Shown here in pieces: positions 8,134 to 17,073 of a DNA stretch of 64,000 nt. The position numbers and the translations under genes are program-made. Origin of the DNA: Paenarthrobacter sp. DKR-5 (GTDB lineage Bacteria > Actinomycetota > Actinomycetes > Actinomycetales > Micrococcaceae). Each line of letters starts with the position of its first letter. Position 1 is the first letter of the stretch. Under the pieces are notes generated by a model, which made no database searches, had not been told where the DNA came from, and saw only the letters and a list, made by a program, of their open reading frames with translations. Where the stretch lies: contig NZ_JAHBOI010000002.1 of the NCBI RefSeq assembly GCF_018531425.1, positions 186,001 to 250,000 of the forward strand, given 5' to 3'.

Positions 8134-9366
8134 TCAGCCCAGTTCGGCGGCGATGGCCGCAACGCCCGCCAGGACCTCTTCGAAGCTGGTGGACAGCGGG
8201 GACAGCCCGATCCGGATTCCGTGCGGGTTGCGGAAGTCGGGAATGATGCCGCGCTCCCACAGCCGGGCGGTGAGGCCGCGGAAGGCCGGGTGGTCCACGG
8301 TGATGTGGCTCCCGCGCCGCTCCGCGGTCCGCGGCGAGGAGAGCTGGACCCCCAAGGGCGCCAGGATGGCATCGTAGAGTTCGACGGCGTAGCCGGTCAG
8401 TGCCTCGGATTTGGCCCGGACCGCGCCCATCCCTGCCTCGTCGATCAACTCGATCATGTCCCGCATGGCCTGCATGCCGAGGATCGGGGGTGTGCCGCTG
8501 GTGAACCCGCGGATGCCCGGCGCGGCCTGGTAGGACTCCCCCATCCCGAACGGATCGGCGCTGCCGAGCCAGCCTTGGATCGGCTGCCGCAGAACCTCCT
8601 GCAGGTCCGCCCGCACGTAGGCGAAAGCCGGTGAACCGGGGCCGCCGTTGAGGTACTTGTAGGTGCAGCCCACGGCCAGGTCGACGTTCCAGGCATCAAG
8701 CTGCATCGGCACGACGCCTGCCGAGTGGCACAGGTCCCACAGCATCAGCGCGCCGGCCTCATGCACGCGCGCGGTGATGCCGGCCACGTCCGCCAGGTAC
8801 CCGGACCGGTAGGCCACGTTGCTCAGGACCACCAGGGCGGTCGCCGGGCCCAGCACCGGAGCCAGGGACTCGGCCGTGACACCGCCGTCGAAAGGCGTCT
8901 GCACCCACCGCAGCGTCAGTCCGCACTCGGCTGCGATCCCTTCGAGGACGAACCTGTCGGTGGGGAAGTTGTCCCGGTCAATGACGATTTCCGAACGGTC
9001 CGGCCGCGCTGCCACCGCGGCGCGGCAGAGCTTGTAGAGCAGCACGGTGGTCGAATCGCCGATCGTGGCCTGCCCGGGCGCGGCGCCCAGCATCACCCGG
9101 CCCAGCTCATCTCCAATGCGGCCCGGGAGCGTCAGCCAGCCCTCGTCCCAGCCACGGATCAACCGTCCGCCCCACTGCTCGGTGATGAAGCTCGAGAGCC
9201 GCTCGAGAGTGGCTTTCAGCGGCCGGCCCAGCGAATTGCCGTCGAGGTAGCTGGGCACTTCCGGATCGTCGGCGCCGAGGAAGCGGTCGCGGTAGCCGGC
9301 GAGCGGGTCCGCCGCGTCGAGCGAGCGCGCGCGGTCCAGGAGGGCTGCGGGATGGTTCATGGGCAC
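8134..9366 (-). CDS. kynU: Kynureninase
   Basis: The 410-residue PLP enzyme of the aminotransferase class-V fold cleaves kynurenine to anthranilate and alanine. Markers are YLDGNSLG near the N terminus, DNFPTDRFV, WDLCHSAGVVP and the PLP lysine in CTYKYLNGGPGSPAF. GTG 9366 has GGGAGGG at good spacing; an ATG two codons in is the alternative. It is isolated: no tryptophan dioxygenase or formamidase is nearby, so the rest of the kynurenine route must be elsewhere or the enzyme serves scavenging. Confidence 0.93.
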   Translation of the reverse strand: MPMNHPAALLDRARSLDAADPLAGYRDRFLGADDPEVPSYLDGNSLGRPLKATLERLSSFITEQWGGRLIRGWDEGWLTLPGRIGDELGRVMLGAAPGQATIGDSTTVLLYKLCRAAVAARPDRSEIVIDRDNFPTDRFVLEGIAAECGLTLRWVQTPFDGGVTAESLAPVLGPATALVVLSNVAYRSGYLADVAGITARVHEAGALMLWDLCHSAGVVPMQLDAWNVDLAVGCTYKYLNGGPGSPAFAYVRADLQEVLRQPIQGWLGSADPFGMGESYQAAPGIRGFTSGTPPILGMQAMRDMIELIDEAGMGAVRAKSEALTGYAVELYDAILAPLGVQLSSPRTAERRGSHITVDHPAFRGLTARLWERGIIPDFRNPHGIRIGLSPLSTSFEEVLAGVAAIAAELG

Positions 9367-9418
9367 CAGCGTAGCCCTCCCGCCGCCGGCGTGCCGCAGA
9401 GCAAACCCGGGACAGGAA

Positions 9419-10519
9419 TCAGGGAATCAGGCGTTCGTCCCGGTACCGGTCGAACAGCGCCGTGAAGGCGTCCGCGGTGCGCCGGTACCCGGAGAAGCCC
9501 GCCAGGCGGCTCTTGCTCATGTCGGTGACGACTTCAATGTTGCGGCCCAGGTCCCCGTCGGTGTGCCACCAGGATGCCACGCGGTCCAGGCGGTTCTCGG
9601 CCAGAGCGTACCGCTGCGCCATCTGCTGCCAGACCTCGTCCATTCCGGCCATCTGAACCTCAAGAGGCCTGGGGGCGTCGCGGTAGCCCTCGGCTTCGAC
9701 GCCAAAATATGCGGCCAGGTGCGGCCACATGCGGCGCCACCGGAAGGTGTCGCCGTTGACCACGTTGAACGCCTCGTTGGCGCCGGCCGGGTGTGTGGCG
9801 GCCCAGAGCATATGCTCCGCGAGCAGCCCGGCGTCGGTCATGTCGGTGAGACCGTTCCACTGCGTCTCGGATCCGGGGAACACAAACGGCCGCCCCTGCT
9901 CCCGGCACAGGGCTGCCTGTACGGCCAGGGTAAGGCCCATGTTCATGGCGTTTCCGACGGCGTGCCCGATGACTGTATGGGCACGGTGCACGGACCAGGT
10001 GAAGCCCGCTTTCTCGGCCGCTGCCCGGAGTTCGTCTTCCTGCGCATAGTAGAAGTTGTCGACCGGCAGCCGCGGCTCTTCCTCGCGGAAAGGAGTGTCG
10101 GGCATCTCGCCCGCTGCGTAGGCCTCAAACGGCCCAAGATAGTGCTTGAGGCCGGTCATCAGCGCGACGTGCTGCACTTCCTTGCCCTCAAGGGCCGCCA
10201 GCAAATCGCGCAGCATGCCGGCATTGACCTCGATGTTCTGCTGTTCCGTCGGCTGCCGGGACCAGGCCGTGAAGAAGACATGCGAGGGGTTCTCGGCCGC
10301 GAGCGCCTGGCGCAGGCTCGACGGCGACGTCAAGTCCGCCTGGAGGTGGCGAACATTCGTCTGCCCGGCTGCCGCTGAGCGGGACAGCGCGAGGACCTCC
10401 CACCCGGAAGCGGACAGCAGGTCCCGCAGGGCCGAGCCCGCAATACCGCTGGCGCCGACGACCAGGGCGGTGCGTCCGGTTGGGGTTGACGACGGTTCAG
10501 GGCGGTTCGGGTTGCTCAT
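9419..10519 (-). CDS. PRISE-type SDR (progesterone 5-beta-reductase/iridoid synthase-like enone reductase)
   Basis: The 366-residue atypical SDR starts with a Rossmann motif, ALVVGASGIAGSAL. It lacks the usual YxxxK site. It carries instead the PRISE signatures TGLKHYLGPF (catalytic Lys) and NFYYAQEDEL (catalytic Tyr), plus a C-terminal ASWWHTDGDLGRN region. Characterised relatives reduce the C=C bond of 1,4-enones and enals with NADPH. It lies 28 nt downstream of the MaoC hydratase gene on the same strand, so it may act on alpha,beta-unsaturated intermediates of that module. The natural substrate is unknown. Confidence 0.85.
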   Translation of the reverse strand: MSNPNRPEPSSTPTGRTALVVGASGIAGSALRDLLSASGWEVLALSRSAAAGQTNVRHLQADLTSPSSLRQALAAENPSHVFFTAWSRQPTEQQNIEVNAGMLRDLLAALEGKEVQHVALMTGLKHYLGPFEAYAAGEMPDTPFREEEPRLPVDNFYYAQEDELRAAAEKAGFTWSVHRAHTVIGHAVGNAMNMGLTLAVQAALCREQGRPFVFPGSETQWNGLTDMTDAGLLAEHMLWAATHPAGANEAFNVVNGDTFRWRRMWPHLAAYFGVEAEGYRDAPRPLEVQMAGMDEVWQQMAQRYALAENRLDRVASWWHTDGDLGRNIEVVTDMSKSRLAGFSGYRRTADAFTALFDRYRDERLIP

Positions 10520-10547
10520 ACTCGCGGCAACGGCCCCGGCAGCCTGC

Positions 10548-11483
10548 CTATTCCGTGCTGCCGCTCCCAGGCCCGAGCGGCAGCACCGAGCCGGAGAAAT
10601 GCTTCCGGCCGGTGCGCGCGTTCCACGCGGCGTAGTCCGAGCGGACCCAACTGCCGCTGGCGTCCTCTGCATCGGCGAAATGCAGGGCAACGGTTGACGG
10701 CAGGAAGACGGGTGCCCCGAAGTCCACGTCCCAGGTGAAGCTTCGCTCGTCGTTCGGCAGCGCCTCGCCCAGCGCCCGCGACGCCAGGTACATGCCGTGG
10801 GCGAGCATTCCGCGCATTCCCAGGGCACGGGCGGTCAGGGTGCTGAGGTGGATCGGGTTGAAGTCGCCCGACACCGCTGCATAGTCGCGACCGGTGCCGG
10901 GGCCCAGCCGCCAAAGCGCCGTCGGGTCCGGGGGGCTGAAGTCGTCGGGTTCCCGGCGCGGTGCCGGCTTATCCACGCCGGGCAGGAAGACGCCCCTCGC
11001 CAGATAAGTGGAGACCCCCCGCCAGAGCAGTTCTCCCCCGGTCCCATCGCGCACCTCGACGACGAGGTCCGCCTGGGTTCCCACGCGGTGGCCCTGCACA
11101 TTGTCGGCCCAGGACCGGAGGGTGAGGTCCCGGGTGTAGTGCACCGGGCGGAACTGTTCCACCCGGTTCCTCAGGTGGATCATCCCCAGCAGCGGCAGGG
11201 GGAAGTCCTCCCGGCTCATCACGCTCACGGCCAGCGGAAAGCCGAGGACGTGCACGAAGCCGGCTGGCATCCAGTCACGCGCCGGTAGGCCGAGAAGGTG
11301 CTGGAAAGCGGTGAGCTTCTCGGCGTCGGCCCGCACCCCGCGCACCTCGTGGACCGCCTCCGGCAGAGTCTTGACTGAACCGGACCCGAGCACCCTGCTG
11401 CGCGCCGCGACGGCCGCAGCGTTGAGGTAGAGCTTGGACAGCGACGGCATCTCCCCGAGCAGCACGGCCTCCCTGCCGCTCAC
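10548..11483 (-). CDS. MaoC-family hydratase (HtdX-like)
   Basis: The 311-residue double hot-dog protein has a C-terminal hydratase-2 motif, YAAVSGDFNPIHLSTLTA followed by GMRGMLAHGMYLASR, with the catalytic Asp and His. These enzymes (re)hydrate enoyl/3-hydroxyacyl thioesters. The GTG start overlaps the fabG4-type stop by 4 nt, giving translational coupling. The order hydratase-FabG4-FadA2 matches the mycobacterial htdX-fabG4-fadA2 neighbourhood (Rv0241c-Rv0243), which supports the assignment. Confidence 0.9.
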   Translation of the reverse strand: MSGREAVLLGEMPSLSKLYLNAAAVAARSRVLGSGSVKTLPEAVHEVRGVRADAEKLTAFQHLLGLPARDWMPAGFVHVLGFPLAVSVMSREDFPLPLLGMIHLRNRVEQFRPVHYTRDLTLRSWADNVQGHRVGTQADLVVEVRDGTGGELLWRGVSTYLARGVFLPGVDKPAPRREPDDFSPPDPTALWRLGPGTGRDYAAVSGDFNPIHLSTLTARALGMRGMLAHGMYLASRALGEALPNDERSFTWDVDFGAPVFLPSTVALHFADAEDASGSWVRSDYAAWNARTGRKHFSGSVLPLGPGSGSTE

Positions 11484-12820
11484 GCCCCCACCAGGTTCTG
11501 GCCGCAGACGCGCAGGACCTGCCCCGTGACGCCGGCCGCCGGTCCGCTGGCGAAGAATGCAATGGCCTCGGCGACGTCGGACGGTCGTCCGCCCTGCTGC
11601 AGGCTGTTCAGGCGCCGGGCGACCTCGCGGGTGGCGAACGGAATCTTTGCCGTCATCTCGGTCTCGATGAATCCGGGTGCAACCGCGTTCACGGTGCCCC
11701 CGTGCGCGGCCAGCAGCGGCGCCGTCGACCGGACCATGCCCACCACTGCGGCCTTGGAGGCAGCGTAGTTCGTCTGGCCCCGGTTTCCGGCGATCCCGCT
11801 CGTGGACGCGACCGAGATGATCCGCGGGCTTTCACGGAAGCTGTCGGCCGCCAGGAGCGCGTCGTTGATGCGCAGTTGCGCCGCGATGTTCACGGCAATC
11901 ACGCTGTCCCAGCGGGCGGCGTCCATGTTGGCCAGCAGCTTGTCCCGTGTGATGCCGGCGTTGTGCACCACGATGTCCAGCCGGCCGTGCCTCTGCACCG
12001 CATGCTCGATGATCCGCTCGCCGGCGTCCTCGCGGGTGATGTCCAGTTGCAGGGCCGTGCCCCGGACCTCGTTGGCCACCGCCGCCAGTGCGTCTCCGGC
12101 CGCCGGAACATCGACGGCGATAACCGTCGCGCCGTCGCGGTGCAGGGTGCGGGCAATTGCCGCGCCGATGCCGCGCGCCGCCCCGGTCACGACCGCAACT
12201 TTCCCGGCCAGCGGGGCGTCCCAGTGCTGCGGGGCCGGCCCGGCGTCCGAGGAGACCGCGAGGAACTGCCCGTCGACAAAGGCTGATCGGCCGGAGAGGA
12301 AGAAACGAAGGGTTCCAAGCGCCGACGGCGACACGGCTCCCACGCCGTCGCCGAGCAGGATGCCGTTGGCGGTGGCGCCTGCCCGCAGTTCCTTGGCCAG
12401 CGAGCGAAGGATCCCGTCCACGCCCTGGCGGGCTGCGGCGAGTTCCGGGGCGTCGGAGGCGGCCGCCGGCCGCGAGATCGTCACCACGCGTCCCCCCGGC
12501 ACCAGGCCGCGGAGCGCCGCCCCGGCCGCCAGCAGGGGCGCAGAAAGGTCCTCCGGCCGGGTCAGGCCGTCGAGGACGAGGATGATCGCCGCGAGTTTTT
12601 CCTTAGGGGCCGCGTGCCGCCGCACGTCGAGGTCCCAGTCCAGCAGCGCGCCCGCAACGCTGTCTGCGCCGGAGCCGCCGCCCAGCACGAGCACCGGCGC
12701 GGAGGCGAGCTTCTCGCCCGGGCGGTAGCGGCGCAGCACGGCCGGCTGCGGCAGGCCGAGCCTGCGGGCGATGGTCCGGCCGGGGCCGCTGTTGACCAGT
12801 TGGGTGTAGGTGTCCGTCAT
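11480..12820 (-). CDS. Long 3-oxoacyl-thioester reductase (FabG4 type)
   Basis: The 446-residue protein has two Rossmann-like parts. The N-terminal domain (about 1-205) has a degenerate nucleotide loop, VLVLGGGSGADSVAG. The C-terminal classical SDR domain has VVTGAARGIGAAIART, HNAGITRDKL, the active Ser in SVASTSG and NYAASKAAVVG. This matches the high-molecular-weight FabG4 family, which reduces 3-ketoacyl-CoA/ACP with NADH. The ATG has GGGGAG 5 nt upstream and lies 10 nt after the fadA2-type stop. It is part of the same operon as the hydratase and thiolase. Confidence 0.93.
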   Translation of the reverse strand: MTDTYTQLVNSGPGRTIARRLGLPQPAVLRRYRPGEKLASAPVLVLGGGSGADSVAGALLDWDLDVRRHAAPKEKLAAIILVLDGLTRPEDLSAPLLAAGAALRGLVPGGRVVTISRPAAASDAPELAAARQGVDGILRSLAKELRAGATANGILLGDGVGAVSPSALGTLRFFLSGRSAFVDGQFLAVSSDAGPAPQHWDAPLAGKVAVVTGAARGIGAAIARTLHRDGATVIAVDVPAAGDALAAVANEVRGTALQLDITREDAGERIIEHAVQRHGRLDIVVHNAGITRDKLLANMDAARWDSVIAVNIAAQLRINDALLAADSFRESPRIISVASTSGIAGNRGQTNYAASKAAVVGMVRSTAPLLAAHGGTVNAVAPGFIETEMTAKIPFATREVARRLNSLQQGGRPSDVAEAIAFFASGPAAGVTGQVLRVCGQNLVGA

Positions 12821-12830
12821 GGTGCTCCCC

Positions 12831-14144
12831 TCAGCGCGCTTCCAGGATGGCGACGACGCCCTGGCCGCCCGCGGCGCAGACCGAGATCAGGCCGCGTCCG
12901 CTGCCCTTTTCGTGCAGCATCTTGGCCAGTGTGGCGACGATCCGGCCGCCGGTGGCGGCGAACGGGTGGCCGGCCGCCAGCGACGAGCCGTTCACGTTCA
13001 GTTTTGCCCTGTCGATGCTGCCCAGCGGCCCGCCGAGCCCCAGCCGTGTCCGGCAGAACTCCTCATCCTCCCAGGCGGCCAGGGTGCTCAGCACGGTCCC
13101 GGCGAACGCTTCGTGGATCTCGAAGAAGTCGAAGTCGGCCAGGGTCAGGCCGTTGCGTTCCAGCAGGCGCGGCACCGCGAATACGGGTGCCATCAGCAGG
13201 CCGTCCTTGCCGTGCACGAAGTCCACGGCGGCTGCTTCGGCGTCGACGACGTCGGCCAGCACCGGGAGGTCGTGCGCAGCGGCCCAGTCTTCGGAGGCCA
13301 GCAGGACGGTCGAGGCGCCGTCGGTGAGCGGCGTGGAGTTGCCCGCGGTCATGGTCGCTTCCGCGCCCAGGGACCGGCCAAAAACGGGCTGGAGCTTCGC
13401 GAGTTTCTCGGCGGACGTGTCCGCGCGCAGGTTCGAATCCCTGGTCAGGCCGCGGTACGGCGTCAGCAGGTCATCGAAGAAGCCCCGGTCGTATGCTGCC
13501 GCAAGATTTCGATGGCTGGCCAGCGCCAGCTCGTCCTGCGCCTCACGGGTGATCTTCCACTGGGCCGTGGTCAGCGCCTGGTGCTCGCCCATCGACAGTC
13601 CCGTACGCGGCTCACCGGTCGACGGAGCGTTGGGGGCCAGGTCCTTTGGCCGCAGCCGCGAGAGCGCCGCGAGCTTCTGCTTGGCCGTCCTGGCCCGGGA
13701 GAGGTCCAGGAGTACTTCGCGCAGTCCCTCGCTCACCGCGATCGGCGCGTCGGACGCCGAATCCACGCCGCCGGCAATGGCAGAGTCAATCTGCCCGAGC
13801 TTGATCTTGTTGGCAAGCCCTACGACCGTCTCGAGGCCGGTCGCGCAGGCCTGCTGGAGGTCGTAGGCGGGGGTCTCATGGGCCAGCGCCGAGCCCAGGA
13901 CCGCCTCGCGGGTCAGGTTGAAGTCGCGCGAATGCTTCAGCACGGCACCGGCTGCCACCTCGCCGATCCGTTCGTCCTGGAGGCCGAAGCGGGCCACCAG
14001 GCCGTCGAGCGCTGCGGTGAGCATGTCCTGGTTGGAACTGCGCGTGTAGGGGCCGCCGGCACGGGCAAAGGGGATCCGGTTGCCGCCGACCACCACGGCC
14101 TTGCGCAGCGGGAGCGGAGCGGGGTTCGAGCCTTGGGGCGCCAT
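12831..14144 (-). CDS. Acetyl-CoA C-acyltransferase (FadA2-like thiolase)
   Basis: The 437-residue thiolase has the nucleophile Cys in QQACATGLE, the EIHEAFAG motif, the His in AAGHPFAATGG and the second Cys in ISVCAAGGQG. It cleaves 3-ketoacyl-CoA or condenses acyl-CoAs. ATG 14144 is preceded by GAGGAG; longer in-frame extensions run into the operator and the TetR gene and are unlikely. It is the first gene of the minus-strand fatty-acid operon and shares a control region with the divergent TetR gene. Confidence 0.93.
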   Translation of the reverse strand: MAPQGSNPAPLPLRKAVVVGGNRIPFARAGGPYTRSSNQDMLTAALDGLVARFGLQDERIGEVAAGAVLKHSRDFNLTREAVLGSALAHETPAYDLQQACATGLETVVGLANKIKLGQIDSAIAGGVDSASDAPIAVSEGLREVLLDLSRARTAKQKLAALSRLRPKDLAPNAPSTGEPRTGLSMGEHQALTTAQWKITREAQDELALASHRNLAAAYDRGFFDDLLTPYRGLTRDSNLRADTSAEKLAKLQPVFGRSLGAEATMTAGNSTPLTDGASTVLLASEDWAAAHDLPVLADVVDAEAAAVDFVHGKDGLLMAPVFAVPRLLERNGLTLADFDFFEIHEAFAGTVLSTLAAWEDEEFCRTRLGLGGPLGSIDRAKLNVNGSSLAAGHPFAATGGRIVATLAKMLHEKGSGRGLISVCAAGGQGVVAILEAR

Positions 14145-14176
14145 GAGCAGTACTCCTCGACGTAGAAGATCATTAC

Positions 14177-14209
14177 CGATACCAAGCGTACCTGATACGC
14201 TGGGTATCG
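14177..14209. promoter_or_regulatory. 33-bp palindromic operator overlapping both divergent promoters
   Basis: CGATACCAAGCGTA (14177-14190) and TACGCTGGGTATCG (14196-14209) are inverted repeats matching at 13 of 14 positions around CCTGA. Each arm contains TACGCT read outward, a plausible -10 for each direction. On the plus strand it ends 7 nt before the TetR GTG, which suggests a leaderless message. On the minus strand it gives fadA2 a leader of about 34 nt with GAGGAG. A TetR dimer bound here would block both promoters. Confidence 0.75.
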
Positions 14210-14886
14210 TGAACGCAACCCAGCAGCTCGACGGGCGTTCCTCTCGGTGGCAGGTGCACCGCGAGGAACGGCGCCGCGAGCTGATCAGCCAGTCGCGCCG
14301 TGCCGTGCACCGCCTCGGCCCCGACGTTTCGATGGAGGACATCGCCTCCGCAGCCGGGACGTCGAAGTCGGTCTTCTACCGCTACTTCGGGGACAAGGCC
14401 GGGCTCCAGCAGGCGGTCGGTGAAATCGTCATAGCGCAGATGCAGGAAAAGATCCTCACCGCCGCCAAGAGTGCGACGACGGCCAAGCAGGGTCTCTCCG
14501 CCATGGTGTCCGCCTACTTGCAGATGGCCGAGACCTCTCCGAACGTGTACGTGTTCGTCACCCGCAGCACCGACGCCGCCGGTTCCGCTGCTGCGGCAGG
14601 CAACGCCCTGGGCAACTTCTTCGATGAGATCACCGCGATGATCACCGTCCCCATGCGTGAACTCCTGGGCAGCGCGGACTCGCCGCAGGTCATGTACTGG
14701 CCCACCGCCGCCATCGGGCTGGTCCGCAGTGCCGGCGAACTCTGGCTCGCCACCCCCGCCTCCCCCGCCAAACCCGACCATGTGGCCATGGCGGGACTGA
14801 TCACGAACTGGCTGACGAGCGGGATCCTCCCCGACATCGCTGCCCCCGCCTCCCCGACCCTGACTCAAACGAAGGAAACAGCATGA
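14209..14886 (+). CDS. TetR-family transcriptional regulator
   Basis: The 225-residue protein has an N-terminal TetR HTH (about 20-65), with DIASAAGTSKSVFYRYFGDK as the recognition region, and a helical ligand-binding C-terminal half. It probably senses an acyl-CoA or related ligand and represses the divergent thiolase operon and its own operon. The GTG at 14209 is the last base pair of the palindromic operator, and no Shine-Dalgarno is present. The stop overlaps the acyl-CoA oxidase-like gene by 4 nt (ATGA). Confidence 0.9.
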   Translation: MNATQQLDGRSSRWQVHREERRRELISQSRRAVHRLGPDVSMEDIASAAGTSKSVFYRYFGDKAGLQQAVGEIVIAQMQEKILTAAKSATTAKQGLSAMVSAYLQMAETSPNVYVFVTRSTDAAGSAAAAGNALGNFFDEITAMITVPMRELLGSADSPQVMYWPTAAIGLVRSAGELWLATPASPAKPDHVAMAGLITNWLTSGILPDIAAPASPTLTQTKETA

Positions 14887-16994
14887 CCGATCTCGCCGCC
14901 CGCCGGCACGTCCCCGCAGCGCCCGCCCCCGTTGCCGGCAAGCACGCCCAGCACGCGCCCGCACCCACAGTCGACGTCGCCGCCCTGGGCGAGCAGTTGC
15001 TGGGCAAATGGGCGGACGTACGGCGGGCGGCCCGCGAGCTCGCGGGCCGCGAAGAAGTCCATAAGATCGAAGGACTGACGCACACCGAACACCGGGCGCG
15101 GACCTTTGAGCAGCTGAAGTTCCTGGTCGAGAACAAGGCGGTGCACCGGGCCTTCCCGGAGGAGGTCGGCGGCACCAACGACCATGGGGGCAACATTGCA
15201 GGGTTCGAGGAACTCGTCACTGCCGATCCGTCCCTGCAGATCAAGGCCGGCGTGCAGTGGGGCCTCTTCGGCGCCGCGGTGCTGCACCTGGGCACAGCCG
15301 AGCACCATGAGCGGTTCCTGCCCGGCATCATGGACCTGGACGTGCCCGGCTGCTTCGCGATGACTGAAACCGGCCACGGCTCCGACGTCGCCAGCATCGC
15401 CACCACCGCAACCTACGATGAAGCCGCGGGCGAGTTCGTGCTGAACACCCCGTTCCGTGCCGCCTGGAAGGACTACATCGGCAATGCGGCCGTCGACGGG
15501 CTCGCCGCGGTCGTCTTCGCCCAGCTGATCACCAAGGGCATCAACCACGGCGTCCATGCGTTCTACGTGCCGCTGCGGGACCCCGCCACGAAGGAGTTCC
15601 TCCCGGGCATCGGCGGGGAGGACGACGGCGTCAAGGGCGGCTTGAACGGCATCGACAACGGACGGCTGCACTTCTCCTCCGTCCGCGTGCCGCGCCGCAA
15701 CCTGCTCAACCGCTACGGCGACGTCGCCGAGGACGGCTCCTACTCCTCGCCGATCGCCAGCCCTGGACGCCGGTTCTTCACGATGCTGGGCACCCTGGTG
15801 CAGGGCCGTGTCTCGCTCGACGGCGCGGCGGTGGCGGCCAGCAAGGTCGGGTTGAAAATCGCCCTCCAATACGCCTCGGAGCGCCGGCAGTTCAACGCGG
15901 CGTCCGACACCGAGGAGGAGGTGCTGCTGGACTATCAGCGCCACCAGCGCCGGCTGCTGCCGCTCCTGGCGACCACCTACGCGGCTTCGTTCGCGCATGA
16001 GGAGCTGCTGCGCAAGTTCGACGACGTCTTCTCCGGCGTTCACGACACGGACGAGGACCGACAGGACCTGGAGACGCTGGCCGCCGCGCTGAAGTCCCTT
16101 TCAACATGGCATGCGCTCGAGACGCTGCAGGAATGCCGGGAGGCGTGCGGGGGCGCCGGATTCCTGATCGAGAACCGGTTCGCCTCGCTGCGCGCCGACC
16201 TGGACGTGTACGTCACCTTCGAGGGGGACAACACGGTCCTGCTGCAGCTGGTGGCCAAGCGTCTGCTGGCCGACTACGCCAAAGAGTTCCGCAAGGTGGA
16301 CTTCGGCATCCTGGCCCGCTACGTCGCGGGACAGGCCGCGGACCTCACCCTGCACCGCACCGGGCTGAGGTCCGTGGGCCAGGTCATCCGGGACACCGGG
16401 GCCGGCCGCCGGTCCGCCGTCGCCCTCCGGGACCAGGACACGCAGCGCGCCCTGCTCACAGACCGCGTCTCCACGATGGTCGCCGAAGCCGGCAACGCCC
16501 TCCGCGGAGCGGCGAGGCTGCCCCAGGCCAAAGCGGCTGCCGTGTTCAACGAGCACCAGCACGAGCTCATCGAGGCGGCCCAGGCGCACGCCGAGCTGCT
16601 GCAGTGGGAAGCGTTCACCGCTGCGCTCGGGGAGGTTCAGGACCCGGGGACACGCAAGGTGTTGACCTGGCTGCGGGACCTGTTCGGCCTGTCCCTGATC
16701 GAGAAGCACCTGGCCTGGTACCTGATGAACGGGCGGCTCTCCATGCAGCGGGCCCGCACAGTGGGCGGCTACATCAACCGGCTGCTGACGAAACTGCGCC
16801 CGCACACCCTGGACCTGGTCGACGCCTTCGGCTACGGACAGGAGCACCTGCGCGCCGCCATCGCCACCGGTGCCGAGAAAGAGCGGCAGGACGAGGCGGC
16901 GGCCTACAACCGGCGGATGCGCGCCAGCGGCTCCGCCCCGATGGACGAGAAGGTTGCGCTGGCCCACAAGAAGGCCGCGGCGAAGCGGAAGTAG
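14883..16994 (+). CDS. Acyl-CoA dehydrogenase, acyl-CoA oxidase-like
   Basis: The 703-residue flavoprotein is longer than ordinary acyl-CoA dehydrogenases and has the acyl-CoA oxidase layout. It shows GCFAMTETGHGSDVASIAT in the FAD-binding middle domain, LVQGRVSLDGAAVAASK, CGGAGFLIENR and the catalytic Glu in VTFEGDNTVLLQ (about 447), with an extra C-terminal helical domain of about 250 residues. It makes trans-2-enoyl-CoA, the substrate for the MaoC hydratase across the operator. Whether it uses O2 or ETF cannot be read from sequence. It is coupled to tetR by a 4-nt overlap. Confidence 0.9.
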   Translation: MTDLAARRHVPAAPAPVAGKHAQHAPAPTVDVAALGEQLLGKWADVRRAARELAGREEVHKIEGLTHTEHRARTFEQLKFLVENKAVHRAFPEEVGGTNDHGGNIAGFEELVTADPSLQIKAGVQWGLFGAAVLHLGTAEHHERFLPGIMDLDVPGCFAMTETGHGSDVASIATTATYDEAAGEFVLNTPFRAAWKDYIGNAAVDGLAAVVFAQLITKGINHGVHAFYVPLRDPATKEFLPGIGGEDDGVKGGLNGIDNGRLHFSSVRVPRRNLLNRYGDVAEDGSYSSPIASPGRRFFTMLGTLVQGRVSLDGAAVAASKVGLKIALQYASERRQFNAASDTEEEVLLDYQRHQRRLLPLLATTYAASFAHEELLRKFDDVFSGVHDTDEDRQDLETLAAALKSLSTWHALETLQECREACGGAGFLIENRFASLRADLDVYVTFEGDNTVLLQLVAKRLLADYAKEFRKVDFGILARYVAGQAADLTLHRTGLRSVGQVIRDTGAGRRSAVALRDQDTQRALLTDRVSTMVAEAGNALRGAARLPQAKAAAVFNEHQHELIEAAQAHAELLQWEAFTAALGEVQDPGTRKVLTWLRDLFGLSLIEKHLAWYLMNGRLSMQRARTVGGYINRLLTKLRPHTLDLVDAFGYGQEHLRAAIATGAEKERQDEAAAYNRRMRASGSAPMDEKVALAHKKAAAKRK

Positions 16995-17000
16995 TGCGCC

Positions 17001-17036
17001 GGCGGGCCCGGGAACCTGCGGGCTCCCGGACCCGCC
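17001..17036. terminator. Bidirectional terminator between the acyl-CoA oxidase-like gene and glgA
   Basis: A 13-bp GC-rich stem with one mismatch (17001-17013 with 17024-17036) and a 10-nt loop lies 6 nt after the plus-strand stop and 38 nt before the glgA stop on the other strand. There is no T tract. Confidence 0.6.
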
Positions 17037-17073
17037 GCGGCTTCCGGCCGCCCCGCCGGCCGCCCTGCCGTCG

